From NCBI GenBank assembly GCA_963756605.1, contig CAVWOT010000014.1, forward strand, positions 62,001-126,000: a DNA stretch of 64,000 nt. The letters run 5' to 3'. Of this stretch, positions 43,197 to 53,300 are shown one piece after another; the first letter of the stretch is position 1, and every line of letters begins with the position of its first letter. The position numbers and the translations under genes were made by a program. Below the pieces are notes generated by a model that worked only from the letters and a program-made list of their open reading frames with translations, was not told the origin of the DNA and searched no databases. This DNA is from Bog-159 sp963756605 (lineage in GTDB: Bacteria; Acidobacteriota; Terriglobia; Bryobacterales; Bryobacteraceae).

Positions 43197-44810
43197 GTGT
43201 TAGAGATGACCATGCGACTTCTGACCTCGGCGCCGATATGGGCGGCGGCAGCTTTACTCGCGCAGATGCCCGAACCGATCATCCGGACTACCACCCGCCT
43301 GGTACAGGTCAACGTCATCGTGACGGAGCATGGCAAGCCCGTGCCAGGTCTCAAGAAAGAGGACTTTCAAGTCTTCGATAACGGTAAACGCCAGGAGATC
43401 CGGCAATTCTCCGAGGATACGCGGGCCATCCTGCCGACGGCGGCGGCACCTCTGCCTGCAGGCACGTTCACCAACCAACTCGAGCAGCGGTCGGGAACGC
43501 CGGCCGCAGTGACCGCTATTCTGTTGGACGGCGTGAACACGCGTTACTCCGACCAGACTTATGCCCGCCGGCAGGTAGTACAGTTTCTGAGACAGATCCA
43601 GCCGGAAGATCGCGTGGCCATCTACACGCTCGATTCCAAGGGACTCCGCGTGCTCCACGATTACACTACCGATTCGACGGATCTGGTGGCGAGGCTGGCA
43701 AAATATCAGGGCGACATCGCCCCGGATGTGACTGGCGTTAGCGACATCAGCGATCCATTGGGCGGCTGGATGGGGAGCCGGGGAAACAGTTTTGAGAGGG
43801 GGTACTATCTCAATAACCGGATCCAACTGACCCTCCACGCCATCGAGTTCATCGCCAACAACCTGGCGCCGCTGCCTGGCCGCAAGAATCTGATCTGGGT
43901 CTCCAGCGCGTTTCCCTTGCAGATCGGATTTCTCCGTGTCCCGGGGAGCGGCGGTCTGTCGGGCGGTGGTATTGGCCGATCGAGTCCGCGTATCGCGCCG
44001 GGCCCGCCGCGCGATCAGCAGACCTGGACCGCCGATACAGACCGTGCCATACGCGCGTTGAACGATGCCAACCTGGCCATCTATCCAGTTGACGCGCGCG
44101 GATTGGTAGCTTCCGCCTCGGCGCGAGTGTCGTCCCGCGTCTACCAAAACCAGGGCACTATGCTGGAACTCGCCTCTCGTACGGGCGGGCGCGCCTTCGT
44201 CAATACGAACGACATCGCGGGCGCCATTCGTACGGCGGTGGAGGATTCTGCAATCACCTACACGCTCGGCTTTTACCCGCAAAACGACAAGTTCGACAAC
44301 TCGTTTCACAACCTGAAAGTGAAAATGGTGGAACTGCCGCATCTCGAACTGCGCTACCGCAAGGGGTATATGGACCAGAGCACGCCTCCGCAGGACGAAG
44401 GACTCCGCCGCGCGGCGTTGCACGATGCCGTTCTCAGTCCCATGGACGCTAACGGAGTGGGGCTGCAGGCTAACGTACGGGAAACCGCCGGGAATCTCGA
44501 CTTGACGCTGCGGGTCGACCCGAAATCGATTCTACTTGATCCACAAGGTGATCGCTGGGCCGGAAAACTGGACCTTCTCTTCGTCGAGAAAGATATGCAC
44601 GGCGCGCAGACCTACGGCGTTGACGACACGTTATCGCTGGAGCTAAGGCGCGACAATTATAATCGGGTCGAGAAAGAAGGCCTCATGTACCACCGCGTGC
44701 TGCCGAAAACGGGCGCGGCCAGCGAAATCCGAGTAGTAGTGCGCGACGCCTCAACCGGTGCCGTAGGCAGCGTCACCGCGCCGTTCAACGCCATCCCCAA
44801 GCAGCCGTAA
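43197..44810 (+). CDS. VWFA-related Acidobacterial domain protein (TIGR03436-like), secreted
   Basis: 537 residues. GTG start with GAGGGG at 8 nt; ATGs follow 3 and 5 codons later. A signal peptide (MRLLTSAPIWAAAALLAQ) precedes the typical TTTRLVQVNVIVTEHGKPVPGLKKEDFQVFDNGK. The VWA part has ILLDGVNTRYSD as a MIDAS-like site, PEDRVAIYTLDSKGLRVLHDYT and LAIYPVDARGLV. The C-terminal beta region starts near 375. The family is abundant in Acidobacteria; its ligand is unknown. Confidence 0.93.
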   Translation: MLEMTMRLLTSAPIWAAAALLAQMPEPIIRTTTRLVQVNVIVTEHGKPVPGLKKEDFQVFDNGKRQEIRQFSEDTRAILPTAAAPLPAGTFTNQLEQRSGTPAAVTAILLDGVNTRYSDQTYARRQVVQFLRQIQPEDRVAIYTLDSKGLRVLHDYTTDSTDLVARLAKYQGDIAPDVTGVSDISDPLGGWMGSRGNSFERGYYLNNRIQLTLHAIEFIANNLAPLPGRKNLIWVSSAFPLQIGFLRVPGSGGLSGGGIGRSSPRIAPGPPRDQQTWTADTDRAIRALNDANLAIYPVDARGLVASASARVSSRVYQNQGTMLELASRTGGRAFVNTNDIAGAIRTAVEDSAITYTLGFYPQNDKFDNSFHNLKVKMVELPHLELRYRKGYMDQSTPPQDEGLRRAALHDAVLSPMDANGVGLQANVRETAGNLDLTLRVDPKSILLDPQGDRWAGKLDLLFVEKDMHGAQTYGVDDTLSLELRRDNYNRVEKEGLMYHRVLPKTGAASEIRVVVRDASTGAVGSVTAPFNAIPKQP

Positions 44811-44822
44811 ACCGCCCGTTCC

Positions 44823-44878
<56 letters not shown>

Positions 44879-44911
44879 TCGCTAGAATAATCTTTCATCC
44901 CAAGGAGCAAC

Positions 44912-46366
44912 ATGCAACCAACCTGTGACATCGGTCTGATCGGCCTCGCGGTAATGGGCCAGAATCTCGTGCTGAACATGAACGACCACGGCTACCGTGT
45001 GGCCGTCTTCAACCGCACCGTCTCGAAGGTGGACGATTTCATCGCACACGAAGCGGCCGGCACGCAGGTGGTGGGAACGCACTCCATCGAGGAACTCGCG
45101 CAAGTGTTGAAGAAGCCGCGCCGCGTCATGCTTATGGTCAAGGCCGGCGACACCGTCGACGAAATGATTGGCCATCTGACGCCGCATCTGGAAAAGGGCG
45201 ACATTATCATCGATGGCGGCAATTCCCATTACCCGGACACGAATCGCCGTACCGAGGCGCTCGCCGCGCAGGGTCTGCTCTTCATCGGCACGGGCGTCTC
45301 GGGAGGTGAAGAAGGCGCGCGCCACGGCCCGTCGATCATGCCCGGTGGAAATCCGGCGGCCTGGCCGCACGTGAAGGAGATCTTCCAGGCCATCGCCGCC
45401 AAAGTGGACGACGGTACGCCCTGCTGTGACTGGGTCGGCGAAAATGGCGCCGGCCATTACGTGAAGATGGTGCACAACGGCATTGAGTACGGCGACATGC
45501 AGTTGATCTGTGAAGCCTATCAATTGCTCAAAGACGGCCTCGGCCTGAATGCCGGCGAACTGCATCAAGTCTTTGCGGACTGGAACAAAGGCGAGCTGGA
45601 TAGCTACCTCATCGAAATCACCGCGGAAATCTTCACGAAACTGGACGACGACGGCGCGCCGATGGTGGACAAAATCCTGGATACCGCCGGCCAGAAGGGC
45701 ACGGGCAAATGGACCGGTATCAGCGCGCTCGATACGGGCACGCCTGTTACGCTCATCGGCGAAGCCGTGTTCGCGCGTTGTCTCTCCGCCATGAAAGACG
45801 AGCGCGTGGCGGCCTCCGGCATCCTCACGGGACCGAAACACACGCCCGCCGCGGATCGCGCGGAATTCATCGAGGACGTGCGGCGCGCGCTTTACTGCTC
45901 CAAGATGATCTCCTACGCGCAGGGATACATGCTGCTGCGCGAAGCCGCGAAAGAGGAAGGATGGAATCTCAACTTCGGCGGCATCGCGCTGATGTGGCGC
46001 GGCGGCTGTATCATCCGCAGCCGGTTCCTGGGTAAGATCAAGGCTGCGTACGATAAGAACCCGCAACTCACTAACTTGCTGGTTGACGATTTCTTCAGCC
46101 AGACGCTGATAGGCTACCAGGATTCCTGGCGGCGCGCGATCGTACGTGCCATCGAGTATGGCGTCCCCACGCCGGCCTTCTCCACCGCCCTCTCGTTCTA
46201 CGATGGATACCGCACCGCCCGCCTGCCCGCCAACTTACTCCAGGCGCAACGCGACTTCTTCGGCGCACATACTTATGAGCGCATCGATCAGCCGCGCGGT
46301 AAATTCTTCCACACGAACTGGACGGGACGCGGCGGCCGCGTGTCATCCGGCAGTTATAATGTGTGA
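44912..46366 (+). CDS. gnd: 6-phosphogluconate dehydrogenase, decarboxylating
   Basis: 484 residues, the long NADP form. GLAVMGQNLVLNM (NADP loop), FNRTVSKVDDF, IIDGGNSHYPDT, GTGVSGGEEGARHGPSIMPGG and the catalytic ENGAGHYVKMVHNGIEYGDMQ. It converts 6-phosphogluconate to ribulose-5-phosphate in the pentose phosphate pathway. A clear AAGGAG lies before the ATG. It overlaps the following sugar-kinase gene by 4 nt. Confidence 0.97.
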   Translation: MQPTCDIGLIGLAVMGQNLVLNMNDHGYRVAVFNRTVSKVDDFIAHEAAGTQVVGTHSIEELAQVLKKPRRVMLMVKAGDTVDEMIGHLTPHLEKGDIIIDGGNSHYPDTNRRTEALAAQGLLFIGTGVSGGEEGARHGPSIMPGGNPAAWPHVKEIFQAIAAKVDDGTPCCDWVGENGAGHYVKMVHNGIEYGDMQLICEAYQLLKDGLGLNAGELHQVFADWNKGELDSYLIEITAEIFTKLDDDGAPMVDKILDTAGQKGTGKWTGISALDTGTPVTLIGEAVFARCLSAMKDERVAASGILTGPKHTPAADRAEFIEDVRRALYCSKMISYAQGYMLLREAAKEEGWNLNFGGIALMWRGGCIIRSRFLGKIKAAYDKNPQLTNLLVDDFFSQTLIGYQDSWRRAIVRAIEYGVPTPAFSTALSFYDGYRTARLPANLLQAQRDFFGAHTYERIDQPRGKFFHTNWTGRGGRVSSGSYNV

Positions 46367-47454
46367 CCGGCATGCCTGACGCTCTGCGTATCCCCCTGGC
46401 CGGCGCACTCGACTTACTGTCGCTGGGCGCCCTCGTCCATCGCCTGGACCCCGGCATCATCCCGTTTCGCAAGGCCAGCGAGTGCCACATTCATGTCTCG
46501 GGCGGCGAATTCAATTGCGCCGCCAACCTGTCGGACTGCTTCCGCATGGCTACGGGCATCGCCACGGCCATGGTCGATTATCCGATCGGCGACCTGATTG
46601 CCGAGCGCGTGCGGGCCATGGGCGTCAAGCCTTTTTACAAGCACTTCAAACACGACGGCGCGACCGGTCCCAACATGGCGGCTGTTTACAGCGACCGCGG
46701 TTTCGGCATCCGCGGACCGGTGGTTTTTTACAATCGCGCTAACGAAGCGGCCGCGCTGTTGAAGCCGGGCGACTTCGACTGGAACGCTATCTTCAGCGCC
46801 GGTGTGCGCTGGTTCCATAGCGGCGGTATCTTCGCCGCGCTCTCCCACACCACACCGGAAGTGATTATCGAAGGCATGCACGCCGCTAAGGCGGCCGGCG
46901 CGGTGGTCTCGTTCGATCTCAATTACCGTGCGAAACTGTGGAACATCTCGGGCGGGCACGAACGTGCGGTGGCCGTGATCCGCCGCATTATGGAGCATGT
47001 GGATGTGCTGGTGGGCAACGAAGAAGACCTGCAGATGGGCCTGGGAATTCCCGGCCCCGAAGTACACGCCAAATCCAAGCTGGATCCCAGCGCTTTTTTC
47101 GGGATGATCGACCGCGTGGCCGCCCAGCATCCGCAAATCAAGATCGTGGCCACCACGTTGCGGGAAGTGCACTCGACCAACCGGCACAGTTGGGGCGCGG
47201 TAGCGTGGGTGGAAGGCCGGAACTACGTTTCACCTACTGCCGAACTGGATGTGCTCGATCGCGTCGGCGGGGGCGACGGATTCGCGGCCGGGTTCTTCTA
47301 CGGCCTGCTGACCGGCGCGCAACCGGAGGACGCCCTCAGGCTGGGGTGGGCGCACGGCGCGCTGCTGACGACGTTTCCGGGCGATACCACAATGGCGACG
47401 CTGGACCAGGTGCGCGCGATCGCCAAGGGAGGCTCCGCCCGCATCCAGCGCTAA
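46363..47454 (+). CDS. PfkB-family sugar kinase (2-keto-3-deoxygluconate-kinase-like)
   Basis: 363 residues from GTG in the GTGA overlap with gnd (an ATG 3 codons in is possible). Ribokinase fold: SGGEFNCAANLSDCF, WFHSGGIFAALS, VSFDLNYRAKLW, DVLVGNEEDL and the catalytic GGGDGFAAGFFYGLL with the anion-hole Gly-Asp. The linkage to gnd suggests a sugar acid such as gluconate or KDG as substrate; the sequence alone does not fix it. Confidence 0.9.
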   Translation: MTGMPDALRIPLAGALDLLSLGALVHRLDPGIIPFRKASECHIHVSGGEFNCAANLSDCFRMATGIATAMVDYPIGDLIAERVRAMGVKPFYKHFKHDGATGPNMAAVYSDRGFGIRGPVVFYNRANEAAALLKPGDFDWNAIFSAGVRWFHSGGIFAALSHTTPEVIIEGMHAAKAAGAVVSFDLNYRAKLWNISGGHERAVAVIRRIMEHVDVLVGNEEDLQMGLGIPGPEVHAKSKLDPSAFFGMIDRVAAQHPQIKIVATTLREVHSTNRHSWGAVAWVEGRNYVSPTAELDVLDRVGGGDGFAAGFFYGLLTGAQPEDALRLGWAHGALLTTFPGDTTMATLDQVRAIAKGGSARIQR

Positions 47455-47556
47455 CGTGGCGCACGCTTCAGCGTGCCGCTGTCGGCTTCAGCCGACAGTC
47501 CCAAACCGCCGACTGCGAACTGAAGTTCGCAGCTGCACGCTAAAGCGTGCGCCACA
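47455..47556. repeat. Composite of four hairpins forming a larger inverted repeat
   Basis: In order: GCACGCT-TC-AGCGTGC (47461-47476), TGTCGGCT-TC-AGCCGACA (47480-47497), TGCGAACT-GA-AGTTCGCA (47514-47531) and GCACGCT-AA-AGCGTGC (47535-47550). The outer GTGGC/GCCAC flanks also pair. It separates the sugar kinase from the methyltransferase gene and, if the longer frame were used, would encode 35 N-terminal residues of the latter. Confidence 0.92.
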
Positions 47557-47560
47557 AGCT

Positions 47561-48400
47561 ATGCAATCCCGTGAGCCCAGCCAGACTGCCCGCGCAGCGG
47601 CCACACATCGCGCCGTCCACCAGATCCTGGAGGATGGCCGCATCTTCACCGATCCTTTGGCCATTCGCATTCTGAGCGAAGATGCCGCAACCCTCGCGCG
47701 TGAAGCCCAGCAGAACCCGCACCGGCGAGCCATGCGCCTGTTCATCGCCATGCGCACCCGTTTCGCTGAAGACGCGCTAGCCGCCGCGGTAACTAATGGC
47801 GTTCGTCAACTCGTCGTCCTGGGCGCGGGGCTGGATACGTATGCCTATCGCGGTCCGCTGCGCGACCGCCTGCGCATCTTCGAAGTGGACCATCCCGCCA
47901 CGCAGGCATGGAAACGCGAACGGCTGGCGGCCGCCGGCATCCCGCTGCCAGTCACACTCACCTTCGCGCCGGTGGATTTCGAGCGCGAACCATTGCCCGA
48001 AGCATTAGCCGCAAGCGGCTTCGATCCATCGCAGCGGTCCTTCTTTACCTGGCTGGGAGTCGTGCCGTACCTGACCCGGGAAGCGGCCTTCACCACGCTA
48101 CGCTTCATCGGCAGCCTGCCGGGCGGCGCCGAGGTGGTGTTCGACTACAGCAATCCGCCGGACTCTTTTTCTCCAGAATTGCGCGCCGTCCATGATGCGC
48201 GCGCCGCCCGCGTGGCGGAGATTGGTGAGGCGTGGGTGAGTTACTTCGAGTCGGACGAACTGGAAGTAAGTCTCAGAGAGTTTGGCTTTACCGAAGTGGA
48301 GGATCTTGGGCCGCCGCAGTTCGTCGCGCGGTATTTTCCTGGGCGGCCCGCCTCCCTTCCAGAGAGTGGGCCGCATATACTCCGCGCGGCAGCTTTCTGA
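47561..48400 (+). CDS. SAM-dependent methyltransferase, LCM/PF04072 family
   Basis: 279 residues from the ATG of MQSREPSQTARAAATHRAVHQ; the 35 upstream codons are hairpin repeat. FTDPLAIRIL, FAEDALAAAVTNGVRQLVVLGAGLDTYAYR (SAM motif I), IFEVDHPATQAWKRERL and FFTWLGVVPYLTREA are family blocks. Members methylate carboxyl or polyketide-type substrates; substrate here is unknown. No upstream partner in the same operon besides gnd and the kinase. Confidence 0.9.
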   Translation: MQSREPSQTARAAATHRAVHQILEDGRIFTDPLAIRILSEDAATLAREAQQNPHRRAMRLFIAMRTRFAEDALAAAVTNGVRQLVVLGAGLDTYAYRGPLRDRLRIFEVDHPATQAWKRERLAAAGIPLPVTLTFAPVDFEREPLPEALAASGFDPSQRSFFTWLGVVPYLTREAAFTTLRFIGSLPGGAEVVFDYSNPPDSFSPELRAVHDARAARVAEIGEAWVSYFESDELEVSLREFGFTEVEDLGPPQFVARYFPGRPASLPESGPHILRAAAF

Positions 48401-48457
48401 TCGATTACCAGGCATAAGTCTCGTGCATGTACCATAGGTGGATAAGGGGTGCAGTCT

Positions 48458-49438
48458 ATGTGGACTTGGGAAGATATAAAGAAGCGATTTTCGAGGTCCT
48501 ACAATATCAACCCGCCGCAATGGACGCCTCCATCATGGCAGCCGGATCATGTGCAGGCATCGCTCGAAGCGTTGCGTCAATACGCGGAAGCCGACGTCGA
48601 AAGTGCGATTCGTTGGTATTACGCCAAGAAGCCGTGGAAAGCCTGGGCCTCGCAATTACTGAAGTTCCTGACGTTGTTAGCCACGGGGTTGGGCGGACTG
48701 TTGCCCATCATTTCAGCGACGGGCATCTTCACCTATCGTCTTAAGGAAAGCGACCGTCAGCTGCGAATTTTGCAGGTGAATCAGTTCGGGTATCTGTGCT
48801 TCGGTCTGGCGGCGGCATTTCTGGCGTTTGATAAGTATTTCGGCTACTCCACTGGATGGATGCGGTATCTTACGACGGCCATGTCGCTCGAGACGTCGCT
48901 GCGAAACTTTCGTCTGGATTGGGCCCGCACTACGTCTGGTCTCGCCGGCGCCGTGCCTAATGAGGCAGCGCTTGAAACACTGCTCCAGAAGATCCAGGAC
49001 TTCTGTTTAGGCGCACGCACCCTGGTCGAAAATGAGACACAGGCATGGGTCATGGAATTCCAAAGCAATTTGAGCCAGCTCGAAAAGCAGGCGAAAGCGG
49101 CTTTGGATACCGCGCGCAGCCAGGCAGACGCAGCCCAAAAGGAGTATAGAGCAACTGCCGACTCCACCCGGCCAGGCGCCATTGACCTGACCGTCGAGAA
49201 CATTCTCGACACAGATCAAGGATATGACGTGTTCATCGATGGCGAGCAAAGAAAGTCCGCGGTCACAGGCCGTACATGCGCCATAATGAATGTCGCACCG
49301 GGACTGCACGAGATCGGCGTAAAAGCCACTCTTTCCGGCGCACCTGTGCACGAGTCGCAGAGCGTAAGTGTGGCCGCTGCTACGCCCACCAAGGTGAGTA
49401 TGACACTCTCTAAGGCCAAAGCCGCTGCCTCACCCTGA
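48458..49438 (+). CDS. SLATT-like 2TM protein with C-terminal PEGA-like beta domain
   Basis: 326 residues from ATG 48458, with AAGGGG 8 nt upstream. Residues 45-150 hold SAIRWYYAKKPWKAWASQLLKFLTLLATGLGGLLPII, then FGYLCFGLAAAFLAFDKYFGYSTGWMRYLTTAMSLETSLRNFRLDW: two TM spans and the conserved polar helix of SLATT-type effectors. A coiled coil follows (180-225), then ENILDTDQGYDVFIDGEQRKS...APGLHEIGVKA, a PEGA-like fold. SLATT proteins are proposed pore-forming effectors in nucleotide-signal defence; no SMODS or SLOG gene is adjacent. Confidence 0.7.
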   Translation: MWTWEDIKKRFSRSYNINPPQWTPPSWQPDHVQASLEALRQYAEADVESAIRWYYAKKPWKAWASQLLKFLTLLATGLGGLLPIISATGIFTYRLKESDRQLRILQVNQFGYLCFGLAAAFLAFDKYFGYSTGWMRYLTTAMSLETSLRNFRLDWARTTSGLAGAVPNEAALETLLQKIQDFCLGARTLVENETQAWVMEFQSNLSQLEKQAKAALDTARSQADAAQKEYRATADSTRPGAIDLTVENILDTDQGYDVFIDGEQRKSAVTGRTCAIMNVAPGLHEIGVKATLSGAPVHESQSVSVAAATPTKVSMTLSKAKAAASP

Positions 49439-49478
49439 TCGCGCCATGTAGCCCCGCCGCCTGTGCCATACTGGGCGT

Positions 49479-49580
49479 ATGCTTGAACAGGAAAAAGCAA
49501 ATCGGGCGCGTACCATCGGTTCGCTGGTCGGTCTGGCCGCGGTCCTCGCGGTTCTGGCGTGGAAATTTCTGATCCACTAG
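49479..49580 (+). CDS. Single-span membrane microprotein, 33 aa
   Basis: MLEQEKANRARTIGSLVGLA followed by AVLAVLAWKFLIH: a charged cytoplasmic head and one TM span of about 20 residues. It begins 41 nt after the SLATT-like stop, same strand. There is no strong ribosome binding site (GGGCG at 3-7 nt). The regular amphipathic-then-hydrophobic layout supports a real gene, but 33 codons could be chance. Confidence 0.45.
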   Translation: MLEQEKANRARTIGSLVGLAAVLAVLAWKFLIH

Positions 49581-49708
49581 CGTTCCTGGGCGATCTCGAG
49601 GAACATCTCCCCAAATCGTGTTATAGGCCCGCCACCCTGGAGCGGCAGAAAACAAACACTGCATCTCGTGATGTGTTCTCGTGTTCGATACCGCATACTG
49701 TCGAATAG

Positions 49709-49987
49709 ATGCAACCACAGAATAGCTTTCATTTGATAGTTGGGCCAAAGCAACAGGGCGATGAGACATCTGGAGCCGCTGTCTGGAAAGCGGTCGGGGA
49801 GAAACTCGGCACGTTTTGGTGCGACCTGATGCACGACTCCCCCATGTGGCCAATTCACGGACGATACCGATGCCGCGCCTGTGGCCGCCGCTACCCCATA
49901 GCATGGGCCGAGGCCGGCCGCATGCCGCCTCTCAGCGTTACCTCCGAAACCAGAACAGGTAAGCGGTGGGGGACAGAAGCCGCGTGA
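49709..49987 (+). CDS. Small zinc-ribbon-like protein, 92 aa
   Basis: The core FWCDLMHDSPMWPIHGRYRCRACGRRYPIAWAEA contains C-x4-H spaced to a C-x2-C knuckle, consistent with one zinc site; this core recurs in short acidobacterial proteins (from memory, not checked). The N-terminal 30 residues and the tail after PLSVTSE look disordered. The true start may be downstream of the first ATG. Role unknown. Confidence 0.55.
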   Translation: MQPQNSFHLIVGPKQQGDETSGAAVWKAVGEKLGTFWCDLMHDSPMWPIHGRYRCRACGRRYPIAWAEAGRMPPLSVTSETRTGKRWGTEAA

Positions 49988-50122
49988 CTGGTGGCTGCCA
50001 GGCCCGCCTTATTCATCTCCTTCCAAAAACGTACTAAAAGTCACATCAAAAAAAAGGGTCGCTGGGGCCACGCTAAGCGTTACCAGCCGCCAACCTGCCA
50101 GAGCTTGCTATAGATTCTCCCC
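49988..50122. other. Gene-free DNA upstream of the receptor promoter
   Basis: No coding frame. It contains an A-rich run at about 50046-50055. Nothing else recognised. Confidence 0.3.
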
Positions 50123-50151
50123 TTGACGTTGGTTCTGCACGGATATATACT
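50123..50151 (+). promoter_or_regulatory. Sigma-70-type promoter for the TonB-dependent receptor gene
   Basis: TTGACG (50123-50128), 17-bp spacer, TATACT (50146-50151): near-consensus. Transcription would start around 50158, leaving a leader of about 230 nt before the ATG at 50390. The leader is long for a simple 5' UTR and may fold. Confidence 0.8.
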
Positions 50152-50389
50152 CCCGCTAATAACAGGTGTTGGGAGTACCAAAAATCTTGCGTAGCTTGGG
50201 GTACGTTCCAGGCGCCGTGAACCGCGGCCAAGGAGCCGATTACTGCCTTGGAGCGTCGTGCCGCGCCAATGAAGTCAATTTTTTGAGCCTGAAAACGGAT
50301 AGCGCAGAGTTGTTCGGGAGGATTTTCCTGCCCGTAGGCCCTGCCAGGGGCAGTTCCAAAGAGCCAGGTTTGCTTAAAGGAGAAACTGA

Positions 50390-53300
50390 ATGCAGCGATT
50401 TTCCAGAGTATTTTTTCCGCTGCTGATCCTGTTCGCGCCCACGTTGTTCGCACAGGGCACGGGTTCGATCACCGGCGCTGTCAGAGACAATACCGGGGCG
50501 TCAATCGCCAAGGCCGAGGTCACCTTGACGAACACCGCCACCCGAACACCACTGAAAACCACCACGAACGCGGATGGAGAATATCTGTTTGCCGCGATTC
50601 CACCCGCGACTTACGATCTTACGGTGAGCGCCGTGGGGTTCAATACCTATAGCGCCAAAGGCATTGTCCTGGACGTCTCCCAGCGCGCGCGCGTCGACGC
50701 CACGCTGGCCGTCGGCGAGGTGAGAACCACGGTGACCGTGGAAGCCGCCGCCGCCACCCAGGTGGAAACCGAGTCGAGCGAGGTTTCCGGCGTGGTTACG
50801 GGCAAGGAGGTCACCGGGCTCGTCTTGAACGGGCGCAACTACACGCAGCTCATCTCGCTGACGCCGGGCGTCAGCAATCAGACCGGACAGGACGAAGGCA
50901 CGGTCGGCGTTTACGGCAACGTCTCGTGGAGTGTGAACGGCGGCCGCGTAGAGTACAACAACTGGGAACTCGATGGCGGCGACAACATGGACAATGGCAG
51001 CAATAGCACTCTGAACGTCTATCCCAGCGTCGATGCCATCGAGGAGTTCAAGGTCCTGACTTCCAACTATGGCGCGCAATATGGCCGCAACGGATCGGGC
51101 ACCATCGAGGTGGTGACGAAGTCGGGCGGGAAGGAATTCCATGGCGACGCGTACGAATTCCTACGGAACAACGACTTTAACGCGCGCAATTTCTTTGCTC
51201 CCAATGTGCCGGAGTATAAGAAGAACGATTTCGGATACACCATCGGCGGCCCCGTCTATATCCCGAAGGTGTATAACACGAAGAAGGAAAAGACATTCTT
51301 CTTCTGGAGCGAGGAGTGGCGCAGGGATCGGCTGCCGGCCACGTTCGATAATCAGGTGCCGTCGACCGAGGAACGGCAGGGCATCTTTAACGACGTTTGC
51401 CCTGCGGCGGGCAGCCCGGTGAACACCACCACCTATCCGAATTGCCCGGTCAACCCGCTGACGAAGGCATATTTTCCGAACAACACGGTGCCCATCGATC
51501 CGAACGCCCAGGCGATGCTGGGCATGATCCCCGCGCCTACCTCGGGCAGCGGAGCGGAATCCTTCTTCACCGCATCCGCGGTAACGCCCACCAACTGGCG
51601 CGAAGAACTGGTGCGCGTTGACCACAGCTTTTCGGACACCGAACGCGTCTTCGTCCACTATATCCATGATTCGTGGAATACCATCACTCCAACGGCGTTG
51701 TGGAGCGGCGACACTTTCCCCACGGAGCAGACGGGTTTCGTAGGTCCCGGCACGAGTTTTACGGCGCACATGGCCAGCAACCTGACACCGAGCCTGCTGA
51801 ACGAGTTCACCTTCAGCTACACCGCCGATCACATCTTCCTGACCCCCTCGGGTGATTGGCAGCGGCCTTCCAGCATGACCATGACGGCGCTGTTCTACAA
51901 CGGGTATGACGGCAAGCTGCCTGGCGTCCAGATCGACAACGGGTCGCCCTATGGCGGCGGTTTCACCGCGGATGTGGGTGGCAATGCGCCCTGGAACAAT
52001 GCCAATCCCACCTACACCTTCCGCGACCAGATCGCCAAGATCTGGGGCTCGCATAATGTCTACATCGGCGCCTATGTTGCCTTAGCCCAGAAGAACGAAG
52101 ACGGGGGCTCGGAACTCGGCGGGTACCTGAATTTCAGCGACACTTCGCCGGTCTCCACGGGCAACGCCTGGGCGGATTTCCTGGTTGGCCGCATCGCGAA
52201 TTACTCTCAGGTGAACCAGCAGCTCAAGTATTACTACCGCGACAAAGTATTCGAACCGTATATCCAGGACGATTGGCACGTCAGCAAGAGACTGACGCTG
52301 AACCTGGGCCTGCGCATGAGCGGCTTCGGCGCGTACACGAATAGATACAACGAGTTTTACAACTTCTTCCCCGGGCTCTACAATCCCGCGAACGCGCCTC
52401 AGATCGACGTCACGGGCGCTATCACCGGCGTGCAAGGCGACCTGGTGCCGGGTGTCGGGAACCCCTACGATGGCGAGGTCGCCTGCGGCACGGGCGGCAC
52501 TCCCAATAGCTGTTCCAAGGGACACTTCGTGAATTGGGCGCCGCGTTTAGGCTTCGCGTTCGATCCCACGGGAGAGGGCAAATGGGCCATCCGCGGCGGT
52601 TACGGGATCTTTTACGAGCACCTGAACGGGAACGAAGGCATCTCCGGACTGGAGGGCGCGCCTCCCGGCGTTCTGGATCCCACGCTGTACAACATCGTCG
52701 GCTACACCAACATCGGCGGCAACGGCTTATCCGGCACCACCGGTATCACCAACTACTCCACTCAGATACACTATCCTTACGTGCAGCAGTATCATTTTGA
52801 CCTGCAGCACGATATAGCCAAAGATACCGTGGCCACCATCGCTTACGTGGGCAGCAAGGGCACGCACCTGAGCTGGCAGCGCGATATCAATCAGCTTCAG
52901 CCCGTGACCAACAATCCGTTCCAGCCGGGGCAGCCCCTGTCGGCCACACAATGCAACACGGTAAACGGCGCTTGGACCCCGAACGTGACAGGCGTGATTA
53001 ACGGCCAGACGGTGAGCGGAGTCACGGCGCAGGATTTGGCCGTGGCTTGCGGATCGAGTGCGGCTGATCCGTACCGGCCCTACATCGGCTATTCCAACAT
53101 CACACAAATCGAGCAGGGCGCCAATTCCTCATACAATGCGCTGCAGGTTTCGGCGCATCGGAACGCGAAGTATGGCCAGTTCACGCTGGCTTACACCTGG
53201 AGCCATTCGCTCGACGACTCTTCCGACCGGTACGATGGCAGTTTCCTCAACTCGTACAACATGGAGATGACACGGGCCAGTTCGAATTTCGACGAGCGCC

